From assembly GCA_041621405.1 (NCBI GenBank), contig JBFKAV010000071.1, forward strand, positions 1 through 17,673: a DNA stretch of 17,673 bases, given 5' to 3'. Positions 5,937-13,061 of this stretch are shown here, in pieces. Within the stretch, counting starts at the first letter, position 1, and every line of letters starts with the position of its first letter. The translations under genes and the position numbers were made by a program. The DNA is from JBFKAV01 sp041621405 (GTDB taxonomy: Bacteria; Pseudomonadota; Alphaproteobacteria; Rhodobacterales; Rhodobacteraceae). The notes below the pieces were generated by a model. It ran no database searches and was not told where the DNA came from. It worked only from the letters and a program-made list of their open reading frames with translations.

Positions 5937-6770
5937 CTACTGGTCATAGGTCGGCAGCGCTTCGAGCTCTTCCTTCGTCATCGAGACGTAGACGCGGAGG
6001 TCGGTGCCGTCATCGGGCCGCAGGATGTCCACCTCGCCGATCTTCAGCCCGACCGGCTTCTCGCCGATCCCGAGGAAACCGCCGACATCGATGACGGCAT
6101 CGGTGATCTTGCCCTCGTCGTTGATCAGCAGTTCCGAGATCTCGCCGATCCATTCGTCCTTGGCGTCGTAGACTGGCGCGCCGGTCAGCATCTCGGTGTT
6201 CATATCGGCTTCGCCCGCGGAGACGTAACCCTCGCGCACGACCGGCTCGCGCGTCGTCGCGTCCGGGTCGCTCGCGGCAACGTCCAGCGTTTCCATCGCG
6301 CCTTCCGTCTCCGCCTCACCTTCCTCCTGCATCGCGGCATCGTACTGCCACGAGTATTCCGGCGCCGCCTCGAGCGCGGCACGCGGCGCGTTCATCACGA
6401 GGAAGAAGTCCGACAGGTCCTCGGCCGTCGCATCGTCCGCGACGAACCGGATCGCGTCCATCTCGACCGCGACCTGACGCTCACCGATCCCGAGGAAGCC
6501 GCCGATATCCACCAGCACCGCCTCGACCTTGCCGTCGCGCGAGAAGATCACGTCGTTGATTTCGCCGATATCCTCCCAGTCGGGCTGGACGCCTTGGAAC
6601 GCATCGCCTTCGATCTCGGCTTCGGAACTGTAGACCCGCTTGCCGATGAAGTTCGACGCGTGAATTTCCATTGGGTCGGACTCGGCGCGGAACATGCCAG
6701 CGTCATCCATCGCGACGCCGGCCGATGTCGTTACGGCAATAAGGGCCGTTGAAAGCAAAAGCTTTTTCAT
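5937..6770 (-). CDS. Secreted double PRC-barrel domain protein
   Basis: This 277-residue protein has a signal peptide (MKKLLLSTALIAVTTSAGVA, likely cleaved near residue 20). Two PRC-barrel domains lie at about 38-125 and 187-270, joined by an acidic linker (about 148-170, rich in Glu/Ala/Thr). The two barrels share nearly the same core, VLVDIGGFLGIGERQVAV (85-102) and AVIDVGGFLGIGEKPVGL (225-242), so the gene arose by internal duplication. The start at 6768-6770 is chosen because the signal peptide begins there and aaggag precedes it; the open frame continues upstream for 170 codons without meaning. A perfect EcfG-type promoter lies about 55 bases upstream. Periplasmic PRC-barrel proteins are common in alphaproteobacteria and often stress-induced; the ligand is unknown. 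Confidence 0.88.
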   Translation of the reverse strand: MKKLLLSTALIAVTTSAGVAMDDAGMFRAESDPMEIHASNFIGKRVYSSEAEIEGDAFQGVQPDWEDIGEINDVIFSRDGKVEAVLVDIGGFLGIGERQVAVEMDAIRFVADDATAEDLSDFFLVMNAPRAALEAAPEYSWQYDAAMQEEGEAETEGAMETLDVAASDPDATTREPVVREGYVSAGEADMNTEMLTGAPVYDAKDEWIGEISELLINDEGKITDAVIDVGGFLGIGEKPVGLKIGEVDILRPDDGTDLRVYVSMTKEELEALPTYDQ

Positions 6771-6824
6771 GAGTACAAACTCCTTGGTGGTTCTGTCTTG
6801 CGTATCAGTGACGCACGTCGAACC

Positions 6825-6849
6825 AACGCGGAGCACCTGCAATGGTTCC
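6825..6849 (-). promoter_or_regulatory. EcfG-type promoter, P4, for the PRC-barrel gene
   Basis: Minus-strand GGAAC, 16 bases, CGTT, an exact match to the EcfG consensus. The -10 is about 55 bases before the ATG at 6770. GGAAC is followed by C, as in the other three promoters of this window. Confidence 0.8.
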
Positions 6850-7649
6850 GGGAAACTCCATCGCGGATCGGGTGTATCGGCGCGGATTCGCCGATCTGGC
6901 CCTTGACCGCGCGGCGCGGGCGGTCGGGCAAGCTCGGGGCCTCCTCGACACCTGCCATTGGCCGGGCCATCTCGCGCCTCAGAAGTAACTAACGCGTCAC
7001 CGATCGAGACCGGACGCACGACTCTTCGAACGGTCCGGATCGGTCGCACCACCGACGCAACGGCCAGCATGGCTGCCCCGACCGTGGCGATCCGCGGCGA
7101 CGCAAGGTCGGTGGCGCCGATCCCGACCAATGCATAAGGAAAATGCCCCGCCATGAAAGCGTGCGCCAAGCCAACGCGAGCGCACTCATCGGAGCCAATT
7201 CCACGCGCAGTGGCAAGATTCCGATCGGGAGGCCGCGCAGGCTCCCCAGAGTGGCCCTTCGCAGAAAGCTGCACGGCCAAAATCCTGACCGGCCGTTCGC
7301 CGCGCCCGGGTCGGCTATCTTACAAGTGGACGAGGCAATAGTCCTTCGCTCCGAGACAAAGCCTATTCCCCCTAGGCGTAGCCAAGGCTTAGGCTGTCAA
7401 GTATCAAAGGTGAAATCGCCTCGAACGCCGCGATCTCGTCAGCGTCTTGAGGATCGTCTAGCGCGGTTGTGACAAACCGGCCTGCCCAAGGTAGACAAGC
7501 CGGGCGATGCACCTCAGCGGGTGATCCGGCGGGACATGATCTTCAAGTGAGAACGCGTAGAACTTCGACCCCTGCGCAACCTGCCTTGGACCGATCATCG
7601 CCAGTTCTCACTTGCCTCGGGAGCATTGAATCAGCGGTCAAGGCCCCGC
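6850..7649. other. Gene-poor stretch of about 0.8 kb
   Basis: No open frame here has a convincing start, ribosome-binding site or family resemblance. On the minus strand some frames read like degraded coding sequence. One at about 7362-7535 ends in ALDDPQDADEIAAFEAISPL followed by ILDSLSLGYA and a stop; another at about 7010-7200 is hydrophobic. Neither can be joined into a recognisable protein. GC appears lower than in the flanks around 7320-7480. An 11-bp inverted repeat lies at 7544-7614. The stretch may be a decayed gene region or a former insertion site. Confidence 0.5.
7544..7614. repeat. 11-bp inverted repeat with a 49-base spacer
   Basis: caagtgagaac (7544-7554) and gttctcacttg (7604-7614) are perfect reverse complements, separated by 49 bases. 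The arms do not extend. No T-run follows and no gene lies between them. It could be a regulatory site, a remnant of a small mobile element or chance. Confidence 0.5.
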
Positions 7650-7787
7650 TCAGGCGCTGTTTGCCGACGCAATAGGCCGGTCGCGGCCGTTGATCACGCC
7701 GGGCCGAAGGTCGGGAAAGTCCCACATTGCGGCCATTGCCGCCAACAGCATGGAACGCTTGGGCTTTTGCTCTGACGGCACCCCCAT
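7650..7787 (-). CDS. Hypothetical 45-residue ORF
   Basis: This is a possible small gene starting MGVPSEQKPKRSMLLAAMAA and continuing with WDFPDLRPGV and a polar tail. An ATG at 7785-7787 has ggaga six bases upstream, and the frame lies 28 bases downstream of the HugZ-like gene on the same strand. I recognise no family. The composition is less GC-extreme than the shadow frames around it, which favours either a real small protein or a fragment of a former longer one. It may be chance. Confidence 0.25.
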   Translation of the reverse strand: MGVPSEQKPKRSMLLAAMAAMWDFPDLRPGVINGRDRPIASANSA

Positions 7788-7815
7788 CAGTTCTCCGGCA
7801 CGAATGTGGCTCGGG

Positions 7816-8307
7816 CTATAGGCCGGCTAGGTCCTCGGGTGTGAGCTCGTAGGCCTTGCCGAAGCCGCCGTTGAGGCTGGCGCCGGTCGGCTCGTAGATG
7901 ACGAAGGCGAAGTCGGCGAAATCGGCGTAAAGCGCGGATTTCGGGTGGCTGGCGAGCCAGTGCGCCCGGAGCCGGTCATGCTCGGGCGTCCCGCGGGCGA
8001 CGAAGCTGGCGCGCAGGTGCAGCGTCAGCCGCGGATGGGTGAGCGGGTCGCCCTTCGGCCCGGGCTCGCCCACGAGGAGCGAGGCAAGTGGATTGGCGCG
8101 GAGCGCGCGAGTATGGGCGGAGAGCGCCGAGACCAGGGTCATCGGCAGGCTCTCGGGCGTGGTCCCAACCGCCACGCGGGTGACGACCGGCGCCCCGGTC
8201 GCGGGGTCGAGCGTTCCGAGCGCGGCGTGGCGCGCCTCGGCAAGAAGCCTGCGGGCCAGCGCGCGGGCCTCGTCGTCGGTCGGTCGGATCGGCGAGCTCT
8301 CGGGCAT
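7816..8307 (-). CDS. HugZ-like pyridoxamine 5'-phosphate oxidase-fold protein
   Basis: This 163-residue split-barrel FMN-binding (PPOX-fold) protein resembles the HugZ group of haem-utilisation proteins. Family features are ARRLLAEARHAALGTLDPAT (about 17-36), the strand pattern PVVTRVAVGTTPESLPMTLVSALSAHT, the LLVGEPGPKGDPLTHPRLTL segment (about 78-97), and the C-terminal GGFGKAYELTPEDL (about 147-160), typical of this family. Family members bind FMN, and some bind or degrade haem. The start is uncertain. The ATG at 8305-8307 gives a normal N-terminus but has no clear ribosome-binding site; an in-frame ATG at 8374-8376 would add 23 residues. It follows tRNA-Thr on the same strand. Confidence 0.85.
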   Translation of the reverse strand: MPESSPIRPTDDEARALARRLLAEARHAALGTLDPATGAPVVTRVAVGTTPESLPMTLVSALSAHTRALRANPLASLLVGEPGPKGDPLTHPRLTLHLRASFVARGTPEHDRLRAHWLASHPKSALYADFADFAFVIYEPTGASLNGGFGKAYELTPEDLAGL

Positions 8308-8524
8308 CGCGGGCGAGCATATCGCACGGGCGCGGGGCGGCAAGTCGCAGGCGCTGACGACGCTCGTCGCGGGCATGGCTCACGTCCCGGCCTGCCCGGC
8401 AGCCGGATTCCTCCGGCCAAACCTCGCGACCGTACTTGTCGAGGGCGACCGCCGCGCCGACCTCGAGGCGGAAGCCTTCGCCGGGTTCACCGCGGCCGCG
8501 GCGACGCTGAATTGGTGAGTGCCC

Positions 8525-8599
<75 letters not shown>

Positions 8600-8610
8600 C
8601 CGCGGGCGGC

Positions 8611-8639
8611 TGATTAGCGGCAATCCACCCACCGCGCAA
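8611..8639 (-). promoter_or_regulatory. Possible sigma-70-type promoter of tRNA-Thr
   Basis: On the minus strand TTGCGC, 17 bases, TAATCA ends 11 bases before the tRNA 5' end, the expected spacing for a tRNA promoter. The -35 matches the consensus well in its first three bases. The -10 is weak. Confidence 0.4.
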
Positions 8640-8672
8640 GCGGCATTTCCGACCGGCCGCGGGGCAGGCCGC

Positions 8673-9536
8673 CTAGTTCAGCACGATCGCATAGCGCACG
8701 ATCCGGTTGTTGTCGCTGTCAGAGATGAAGAAGCGGTTTCCGCTGACGGCGACGCCCTCGGGATCGTCGAAAAGATTCGGTCCGAGGCCGGGCTCGCCGG
8801 TTCCGAGGACGCCAAGAAGCGTGCCACCCTCGGGCCCGTCGGGGTCGATCAGGAGGATGCGATGCGCGTCCTGGTCGGCCACCGCGAGCAGCCCGGCCTC
8901 GGTTACGTCGAGATAGCGCGCGCCCCTGAGGCCGAACTTCGGATCATCGAGCACCTGGAGCCGGGTGAGGTCGGGGCTGTATTTCACCAGCCGCCGGGCG
9001 CGATTGTGGGCGACCCAGATATTGCCCTCGGGGTCCTCGGCCACGTCATGGGCGCCGAAGTGCCCCTCGGCGAGCGCGACGACCGCCTCGCCCTCGATCG
9101 CAACGAGCACACCGATGCCGCCAGCCGTCGCATAGAGCCGCCCGCCGGAATGCAAGAGCGCGCCCTCGGTGCGCGCCGCGCCGACGATGCCGCTGGCCGG
9201 GCCGTCCAATCCGGCGACGCTTTCGTAGAGCAGCACCGCGTTGAGATCGGTCACCGCGAGGGCAACCTCGCCCTCCGGCCCGAACGAGACGTCGTGCACC
9301 CCGGGCAACCGCCCCTGGCCCAGGACCTCGATGAGCTCCAGCGTCTCGGGGTCGAAGACGACGATGCGGTCGCCGAACTTGTCGGCAACGTAGAGCAGCC
9401 CGTCCGGCCCGAAGGCCAGATCGTGGGGGTCGTTCAGGACCGGGGCGCTGGCGCCGTCAAAGGCGGCGAAGGGCGGGGCGTCCTCGGCGAGGGCGGGGTC
9501 GCAAAGGCAGAGAAAAAGACAGACGGCAAGGCGCAT
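8673..9536 (-). CDS. Secreted NHL-repeat (beta-propeller) protein
   Basis: This 287-residue protein has a signal peptide (MRLAVCLFLCLCDPALA, cleavage after about residue 17) and about six NHL/SMP-30-like propeller blades. Repeated blade cores are visible: DPHDLAFGPDGLLYVADKFGDRIVVFD, GVHDVSFGPEGEVALAVTD, GAHDVAEDPEGNIWVAHN, LDVTEAGLLAVADQDAHRILLID and DPEGVAVSGNRFFISDSDNNRIVRY. Such proteins act in the periplasm as binding scaffolds or lactonase/oxidoreductase-like enzymes; no catalytic residues can be assigned. The start at 9534-9536 is chosen for the signal peptide; the 31 codons upstream are not signal-like. It is divergent from the murA cluster. Confidence 0.82.
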   Translation of the reverse strand: MRLAVCLFLCLCDPALAEDAPPFAAFDGASAPVLNDPHDLAFGPDGLLYVADKFGDRIVVFDPETLELIEVLGQGRLPGVHDVSFGPEGEVALAVTDLNAVLLYESVAGLDGPASGIVGAARTEGALLHSGGRLYATAGGIGVLVAIEGEAVVALAEGHFGAHDVAEDPEGNIWVAHNRARRLVKYSPDLTRLQVLDDPKFGLRGARYLDVTEAGLLAVADQDAHRILLIDPDGPEGGTLLGVLGTGEPGLGPNLFDDPEGVAVSGNRFFISDSDNNRIVRYAIVLN

Positions 9537-9591
9537 CGGCGGAATCCCGCGGGCAGACGGGGCGCACGCGCGCGTGGGAGGGGCGCGCCCC

Positions 9592-9620
9592 TTGGGTCGG
9601 CAACTGCCGTCGAATATGGA
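9592..9620 (+). promoter_or_regulatory. Possible promoter of the murA cluster
   Basis: TTGGGT, 17 bases, TATGGA on the plus strand, 33 bases upstream of the first small gene. The -35 resembles the sigma-70 consensus and the -10 is partial. A perfect ggggcgcgcccc palindrome lies just upstream (about 9582-9593), a possible operator or merely a GC-rich repeat. Confidence 0.35.
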
Positions 9621-9652
9621 CCCTTCCACCCGGAATGGATAGAGAGGGCGGC

Positions 9653-9826
9653 ATGAGCAAGAAGACCCCCCGCCACGGACCCGAACCGGTGCGCGCCAGC
9701 AACGCCGAGAAGGCCGCCGAGGCGCGCGCCCGCACCGAGCGGCTGAAGGCCGCGCTGAAGGCGAACCTCGGGCGCCGCAAGGCGCAGGCCCGGGCGCGCG
9801 ACGACGGCGACAAGACGGAAGACTAG
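9653..9826 (+). CDS. Conserved small basic protein upstream of murA
   Basis: This 57-residue, highly charged helical protein has an N-terminal MSKKTPRHGPEPVRASNAEK and a Lys/Arg/Ala-rich middle ending in a polar tail. There are no membrane segments. I recall a similar short protein next to murA in Rhodobacterales genomes, usually labelled hypothetical. The ATG at 9653 has gagaggg upstream; an earlier in-frame ATG at 9635 has no site. The stop is six bases before murA, so the two genes are probably co-transcribed and coupled. The basic helix suggests nucleic-acid or ribosome binding, which is inference only. Confidence 0.75.
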   Translation: MSKKTPRHGPEPVRASNAEKAAEARARTERLKAALKANLGRRKAQARARDDGDKTED

Positions 9827-9832
9827 ACGGGA

Positions 9833-11098
9833 ATGGACTCGATCCTGATCCGAGGCGGCGGCGCTCTCCGTGGCGAGATCCCCATCGCCGGGGCGAAGAA
9901 CGCCTGCCTGGCGCTGATGCCGGCGACGCTCCTGACCGACGCGCCGCTCACGCTGACCAACGCACCGCGGCTCGCCGACATCCGCACTATGACGACTTTG
10001 CTGCAATCGCTCGGCGCCGAGGTGCAATGCCTGCAGAAGGGCCAGGTGCTGGCGCTCTCCTCGCACGACCTAACCAGCCAGCACGCGGACTACGAGATCG
10101 TGCGCAAGATGCGCGCCTCGATCCTGGTGCTCGGGCCGCTCTTGGCCCGACATGGCCAGGCCGAGGTCTCGCTGCCCGGCGGCTGCGCCATCGGTGCGCG
10201 GCCGGTAGACCTGCACCTCAAGGCGCTGGAGGCGCTCGGGGCCGAGCTCGAACTGCGCGACGGCTACGTCCACGCCAGCGCGAAGCGTGGGCTGAAGGGC
10301 GCGGTCATCGACTTCCCGTTCGTCTCAGTCGGCGCCACCGAGAACGCGCTGATGGCGGCGACGCTGGCCCGCGGCACCACGGTCCTCAACAACGCCGCGC
10401 GCGAGCCGGAGATCGTCGATCTCGCCCGCTGCCTTTCCGCCATGGGCGCCCGGATCGAAGGTGCGGGCACGTCGACCATCACCGTCGAGGGCGTTGCGGC
10501 ACTGAGCGGCGCCACCCACGAAGTGGTGGCCGACCGCATCGAGCTCGGCACCTACATGCTCGCCCCCGCCATCGCCGGCGGCGAGGTGGAGCTCCTGGGC
10601 GGAAAGCGGCAACTCGTGGCCGCTTTCGCCGAGAAGCTCGAGGCGGCCGGGATCGGCGTCGAGGAGACCGATCGGGGCCTCAAGGTCGCCCGCCGCAACG
10701 GCCGCGCCAAGGCGGTCAATGTCGTCACCGAGCCGTTCCCGGGCTTTCCCACCGATCTGCAGGCGCAGATGATGGCGCTGCTTTGCACGGCCGAGGGCGA
10801 GAGCCGCCTCGAAGAGACGATCTTCGAGAACCGCTTCATGCACGCGCCGGAGCTGACGCGCATGGGCGCTGTTATCGACGTGCACGGCGGCTCCGCGACG
10901 GTGACCGGTGTCGAGCGCCTCAGGGGCGCCCCGGTGATGGCCACCGACCTCAGGGCCTCGGTCTCGCTGATCCTTGCGGCGCTTGCCGCCGAGGGCGAGA
11001 CGGTGGTGAGCCGGGTCTACCACCTCGACCGCGGCTACGAGCGCGTCGAGGAGAAGCTCGGCGCCTGCGGCGCCCACATCGAGCGGATCGCGGCATGA
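9833..11098 (+). CDS. murA: UDP-N-acetylglucosamine 1-carboxyvinyltransferase
   Basis: MurA transfers enolpyruvate from phosphoenolpyruvate to UDP-GlcNAc, the first committed step of peptidoglycan synthesis, in the cytoplasm. The 421-residue length is the family norm (about 419). Family features are IAGAKNACLALMPATLL with the conserved Lys22-Asn23 pair, the active-site loop LPGGCAIGARPVDLHLKALE with catalytic Cys118 (equivalent to E. coli Cys115, the fosfomycin target), EPFPGFPTDLQAQMMAL (about 302-318) and the C-terminal RASVSLILAALAAEGET. It overlaps the following DUF2948 gene by four bases (ATGA), indicating coupling. Confidence 0.98.
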   Translation: MDSILIRGGGALRGEIPIAGAKNACLALMPATLLTDAPLTLTNAPRLADIRTMTTLLQSLGAEVQCLQKGQVLALSSHDLTSQHADYEIVRKMRASILVLGPLLARHGQAEVSLPGGCAIGARPVDLHLKALEALGAELELRDGYVHASAKRGLKGAVIDFPFVSVGATENALMAATLARGTTVLNNAAREPEIVDLARCLSAMGARIEGAGTSTITVEGVAALSGATHEVVADRIELGTYMLAPAIAGGEVELLGGKRQLVAAFAEKLEAAGIGVEETDRGLKVARRNGRAKAVNVVTEPFPGFPTDLQAQMMALLCTAEGESRLEETIFENRFMHAPELTRMGAVIDVHGGSATVTGVERLRGAPVMATDLRASVSLILAALAAEGETVVSRVYHLDRGYERVEEKLGACGAHIERIAA

Positions 11099-11568
11099 GC
11101 GGCGAGGACGCCCGCTTTGAGGACGCCCACGAGGCGCCGCTCCACCTGAAGGCACTCGCGCCCGAGGATCTGCCGGTGATCTCGGCCCTGGTGCAGGACG
11201 CGGTGTTTCCGATCACCGAGATGCGCTGGCAGCCCAGGCGGCGCCGCTTCGCCGTTCTGCTCAATCGCTTCCGATGGGAGGAGGCGGCGGCCGGCCGCCG
11301 CTACCCGCCCGAGCGCGTGCAGGCCCTGCTCGTGGTCGACGACGTCACCCGCGTCGCCTCACAGGGCATCGACCGGCGCGAGACCGAGGCAGTGCTCTCG
11401 CTCCTTGCGCTCGACTGGGAACCCGGCGACGACGGCGCCGGGCGGCTGATCCTGACGCTCGCCGGCGACGGCGCGATCGCGCTCGAGGCCGAATGTATCG
11501 ACGTGACGCTGAAGGACGTGACCCGGCCCTACCTCGCCCCTTCGCAGAAGGCGCCGCGGCACGCCTGA
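11095..11568 (+). CDS. DUF2948 family protein
   Basis: This 157-residue protein has the DUF2948 pattern. An N-terminal LHLKALAPEDLPVISALVQD (about 16-35) is followed by ITEMRWQPRRRRFAVLLNRFRWE (about 41-63), VQALLVVDDVTRVASQGID (about 74-92) and a C-terminal IALEAECIDVTLKDVTRPYL. The family is found in alphaproteobacteria, commonly between murA and hisD, and has no known activity. The ATG at 11095-11097 overlaps the murA TGA (ATGA), so no separate start is needed. Confidence 0.9.
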   Translation: MSGEDARFEDAHEAPLHLKALAPEDLPVISALVQDAVFPITEMRWQPRRRRFAVLLNRFRWEEAAAGRRYPPERVQALLVVDDVTRVASQGIDRRETEAVLSLLALDWEPGDDGAGRLILTLAGDGAIALEAECIDVTLKDVTRPYLAPSQKAPRHA

Positions 11569-11602
11569 GCCGGCCCGCCCGGCCCTCCGGTTGCCGAAAT
11601 GC

Positions 11603-11615
11603 GGCCCTTCGGGCC
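11603..11615. other. GC-rich hairpin after the DUF2948 gene
   Basis: ggccc-ttc-gggcc forms a perfect five-bp stem with a three-base loop, 34 bases after the DUF2948 stop. No T-run follows. It may stabilise the upstream mRNA end or belong to the dispersed repeat-like block that continues to about 11694. Confidence 0.35.
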
Positions 11616-11655
11616 ATTCCGCTCGTCTCGCCTGCGGCCGTTCCGGCCTCGGCTC

Positions 11656-11694
11656 GGCGGCCTCCGGCGGGGATATTTCTCCAAGGTGAAGAGG
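11656..11694. repeat. Dispersed repeat-like motif (cctccggcggggatattt type)
   Basis: The sequence ggcggcctccggcggggata followed by tttctccaaggtgaagagg lies between DUF2948 and hisD. I recall the core cctccggcggggatattt recurring in intergenic spaces of Rhodobacteraceae genomes. In this window I see it once, so repetition cannot be shown from this sequence alone. Confidence 0.45.
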
Positions 11695-11753
11695 GCGATG
11701 CTTGAGCCCCCCTGCCGCCGCCGCTATGTCGGGGCGGAACGAGGACCCGCCCG

Positions 11754-13058
11754 ATGCCGCATCTTCTGTCGACCGCCGAGCCCGAATTCGAGGCCCGCTT
11801 CGCCGCACTTCTGGCGTTGAAGCGCGAGGAGGCGACGGACGTGGACGAGGCGGTGGCCGCGATCATCGCCGAGGTGCGGGCCCGCGGCGACGCCGCGTTG
11901 ATCGAGTTGACCGAGCGCTTCGACCGGCTGCGGCTCACGCCGGAGCGGCTCTCCTTCTCTGCGACGGAGATCAAGGCCGAGTGCGCCAAAGTGGCGACCG
12001 GGGACCGGGCGGCGCTGGAGCTCGCCGCGGAGAGGATCGGCGCCTACCACCGGCGGCAGATGCCGGAGGATGCCGAGTGGACCGACGCCCAGGGCGCCAC
12101 GCTCGGCTGGCGCTGGACCCCGGTCTCCGCTGCCGGACTCTACGTCCCGGGCGGGCTCGCTTCCTACCCGTCATCGGTCTTGATGAACGCGATCCCGGCC
12201 AAGGTTGCAGGGGTGGAGCGGCTGGTGATCGCCTGCCCGACGCCTGGGGGCTTGGTCAATCCGCTGGTGATCCTCGCCGCGCGGCTCGCCGGGGTGGAGA
12301 CCGTCTACCGGATCGGCGGCGCCCAAGCTATTGCGGCGCTGGCCTGGGGCACCGAGACCATCGCGCCGGTGGACAAGATCACCGGCCCCGGCAACGCCTA
12401 TGTCGCCGCCGCCAAGCGCCGCGTCTTCGGTCGCGTCGGCATCGACATGATCGCCGGCCCCTCCGAGATCCTGGTCATAGCCGATGCCGACAACGACCCC
12501 GACTGGGTCGCCCTCGACCTGCTCTCGCAGGCCGAGCACGACGAGAGCGCGCAGGCGATCCTGATCACCCCCGACGCGGGCTTCGGCGGCGAGGTTGCGA
12601 GGGCGGTGGCCGGGCGCCTCAAAACCCTCGAGCGCCGCGCCATCGCCGGCGCGAGCTGGGAGCGGAACGGCGCGATCATCGTCAGCCGCGACCTCTCCGA
12701 GGCGGCGGCGCTTTCGAACCGCGTGGCGCCGGAGCACCTCCAGCTCTGCACCGCCGACCCCGAGGTGCTCGCGCGCGAGATTACCCATGCCGGCGCCATC
12801 TTCCTCGGGCAATGGACGCCCGAGGCGATCGGCGACTATGTCGGCGGACCGAACCACGTGCTGCCCACCGCGCGTTCGGCCCGCTTCTCCTCCGGGCTCT
12901 CGGTTCTAGACTTTCTCAAGCGCACCACGCTGGCCCGGATGACCCCCGCCGCGCTCGCCGCCCTCGGCCCCGCCGCTGAGCGGCTCGCCGTATCCGAATC
13001 CCTCGAGGCGCACGGGCTCTCCGTCCGCGCCCGCCTCGACCGCCTGAACGAAGGCTGA
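11754..13058 (+). CDS. hisD: Histidinol dehydrogenase
   Basis: HisD oxidises L-histidinol to L-histidine in two NAD+-dependent steps, the last reactions of histidine synthesis, using a zinc ion. The 434-residue length is typical. Zinc ligands Gln259, His262, Asp361 and His420 are all present and correspond to E. coli Gln259, His262, Asp360 and His419. The catalytic pair Glu327-His328 sits in RVAPEHLQL. The signatures VPGGLASYPSSVLMNAIPAK (131-150) and KITGPGNAYVAAAKR (208-222) are intact. The ATG at 11754 has gagga just upstream. No other his genes lie nearby, as expected where hisD sits in this mixed cluster. The UPF0262 gene follows after three bases. Confidence 0.98.
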   Translation: MPHLLSTAEPEFEARFAALLALKREEATDVDEAVAAIIAEVRARGDAALIELTERFDRLRLTPERLSFSATEIKAECAKVATGDRAALELAAERIGAYHRRQMPEDAEWTDAQGATLGWRWTPVSAAGLYVPGGLASYPSSVLMNAIPAKVAGVERLVIACPTPGGLVNPLVILAARLAGVETVYRIGGAQAIAALAWGTETIAPVDKITGPGNAYVAAAKRRVFGRVGIDMIAGPSEILVIADADNDPDWVALDLLSQAEHDESAQAILITPDAGFGGEVARAVAGRLKTLERRAIAGASWERNGAIIVSRDLSEAAALSNRVAPEHLQLCTADPEVLAREITHAGAIFLGQWTPEAIGDYVGGPNHVLPTARSARFSSGLSVLDFLKRTTLARMTPAALAALGPAAERLAVSESLEAHGLSVRARLDRLNEG

Positions 13059-13061
13059 CCC

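Noticed and set aside
6771..7280. N-terminal extension of the PRC-barrel gene
   Set aside because: It would bury the signal peptide and cross the promoter. The ATG at 6770 has aaggag.
7752..7756. GGAAC as a fifth EcfG-type promoter
   Set aside because: No CGTT at 16-17 bases downstream.
11702..12979. Frame of 425 codons overlapping hisD
   Set aside because: Arg-rich shadow in a different frame of a complete hisD with all active-site residues.
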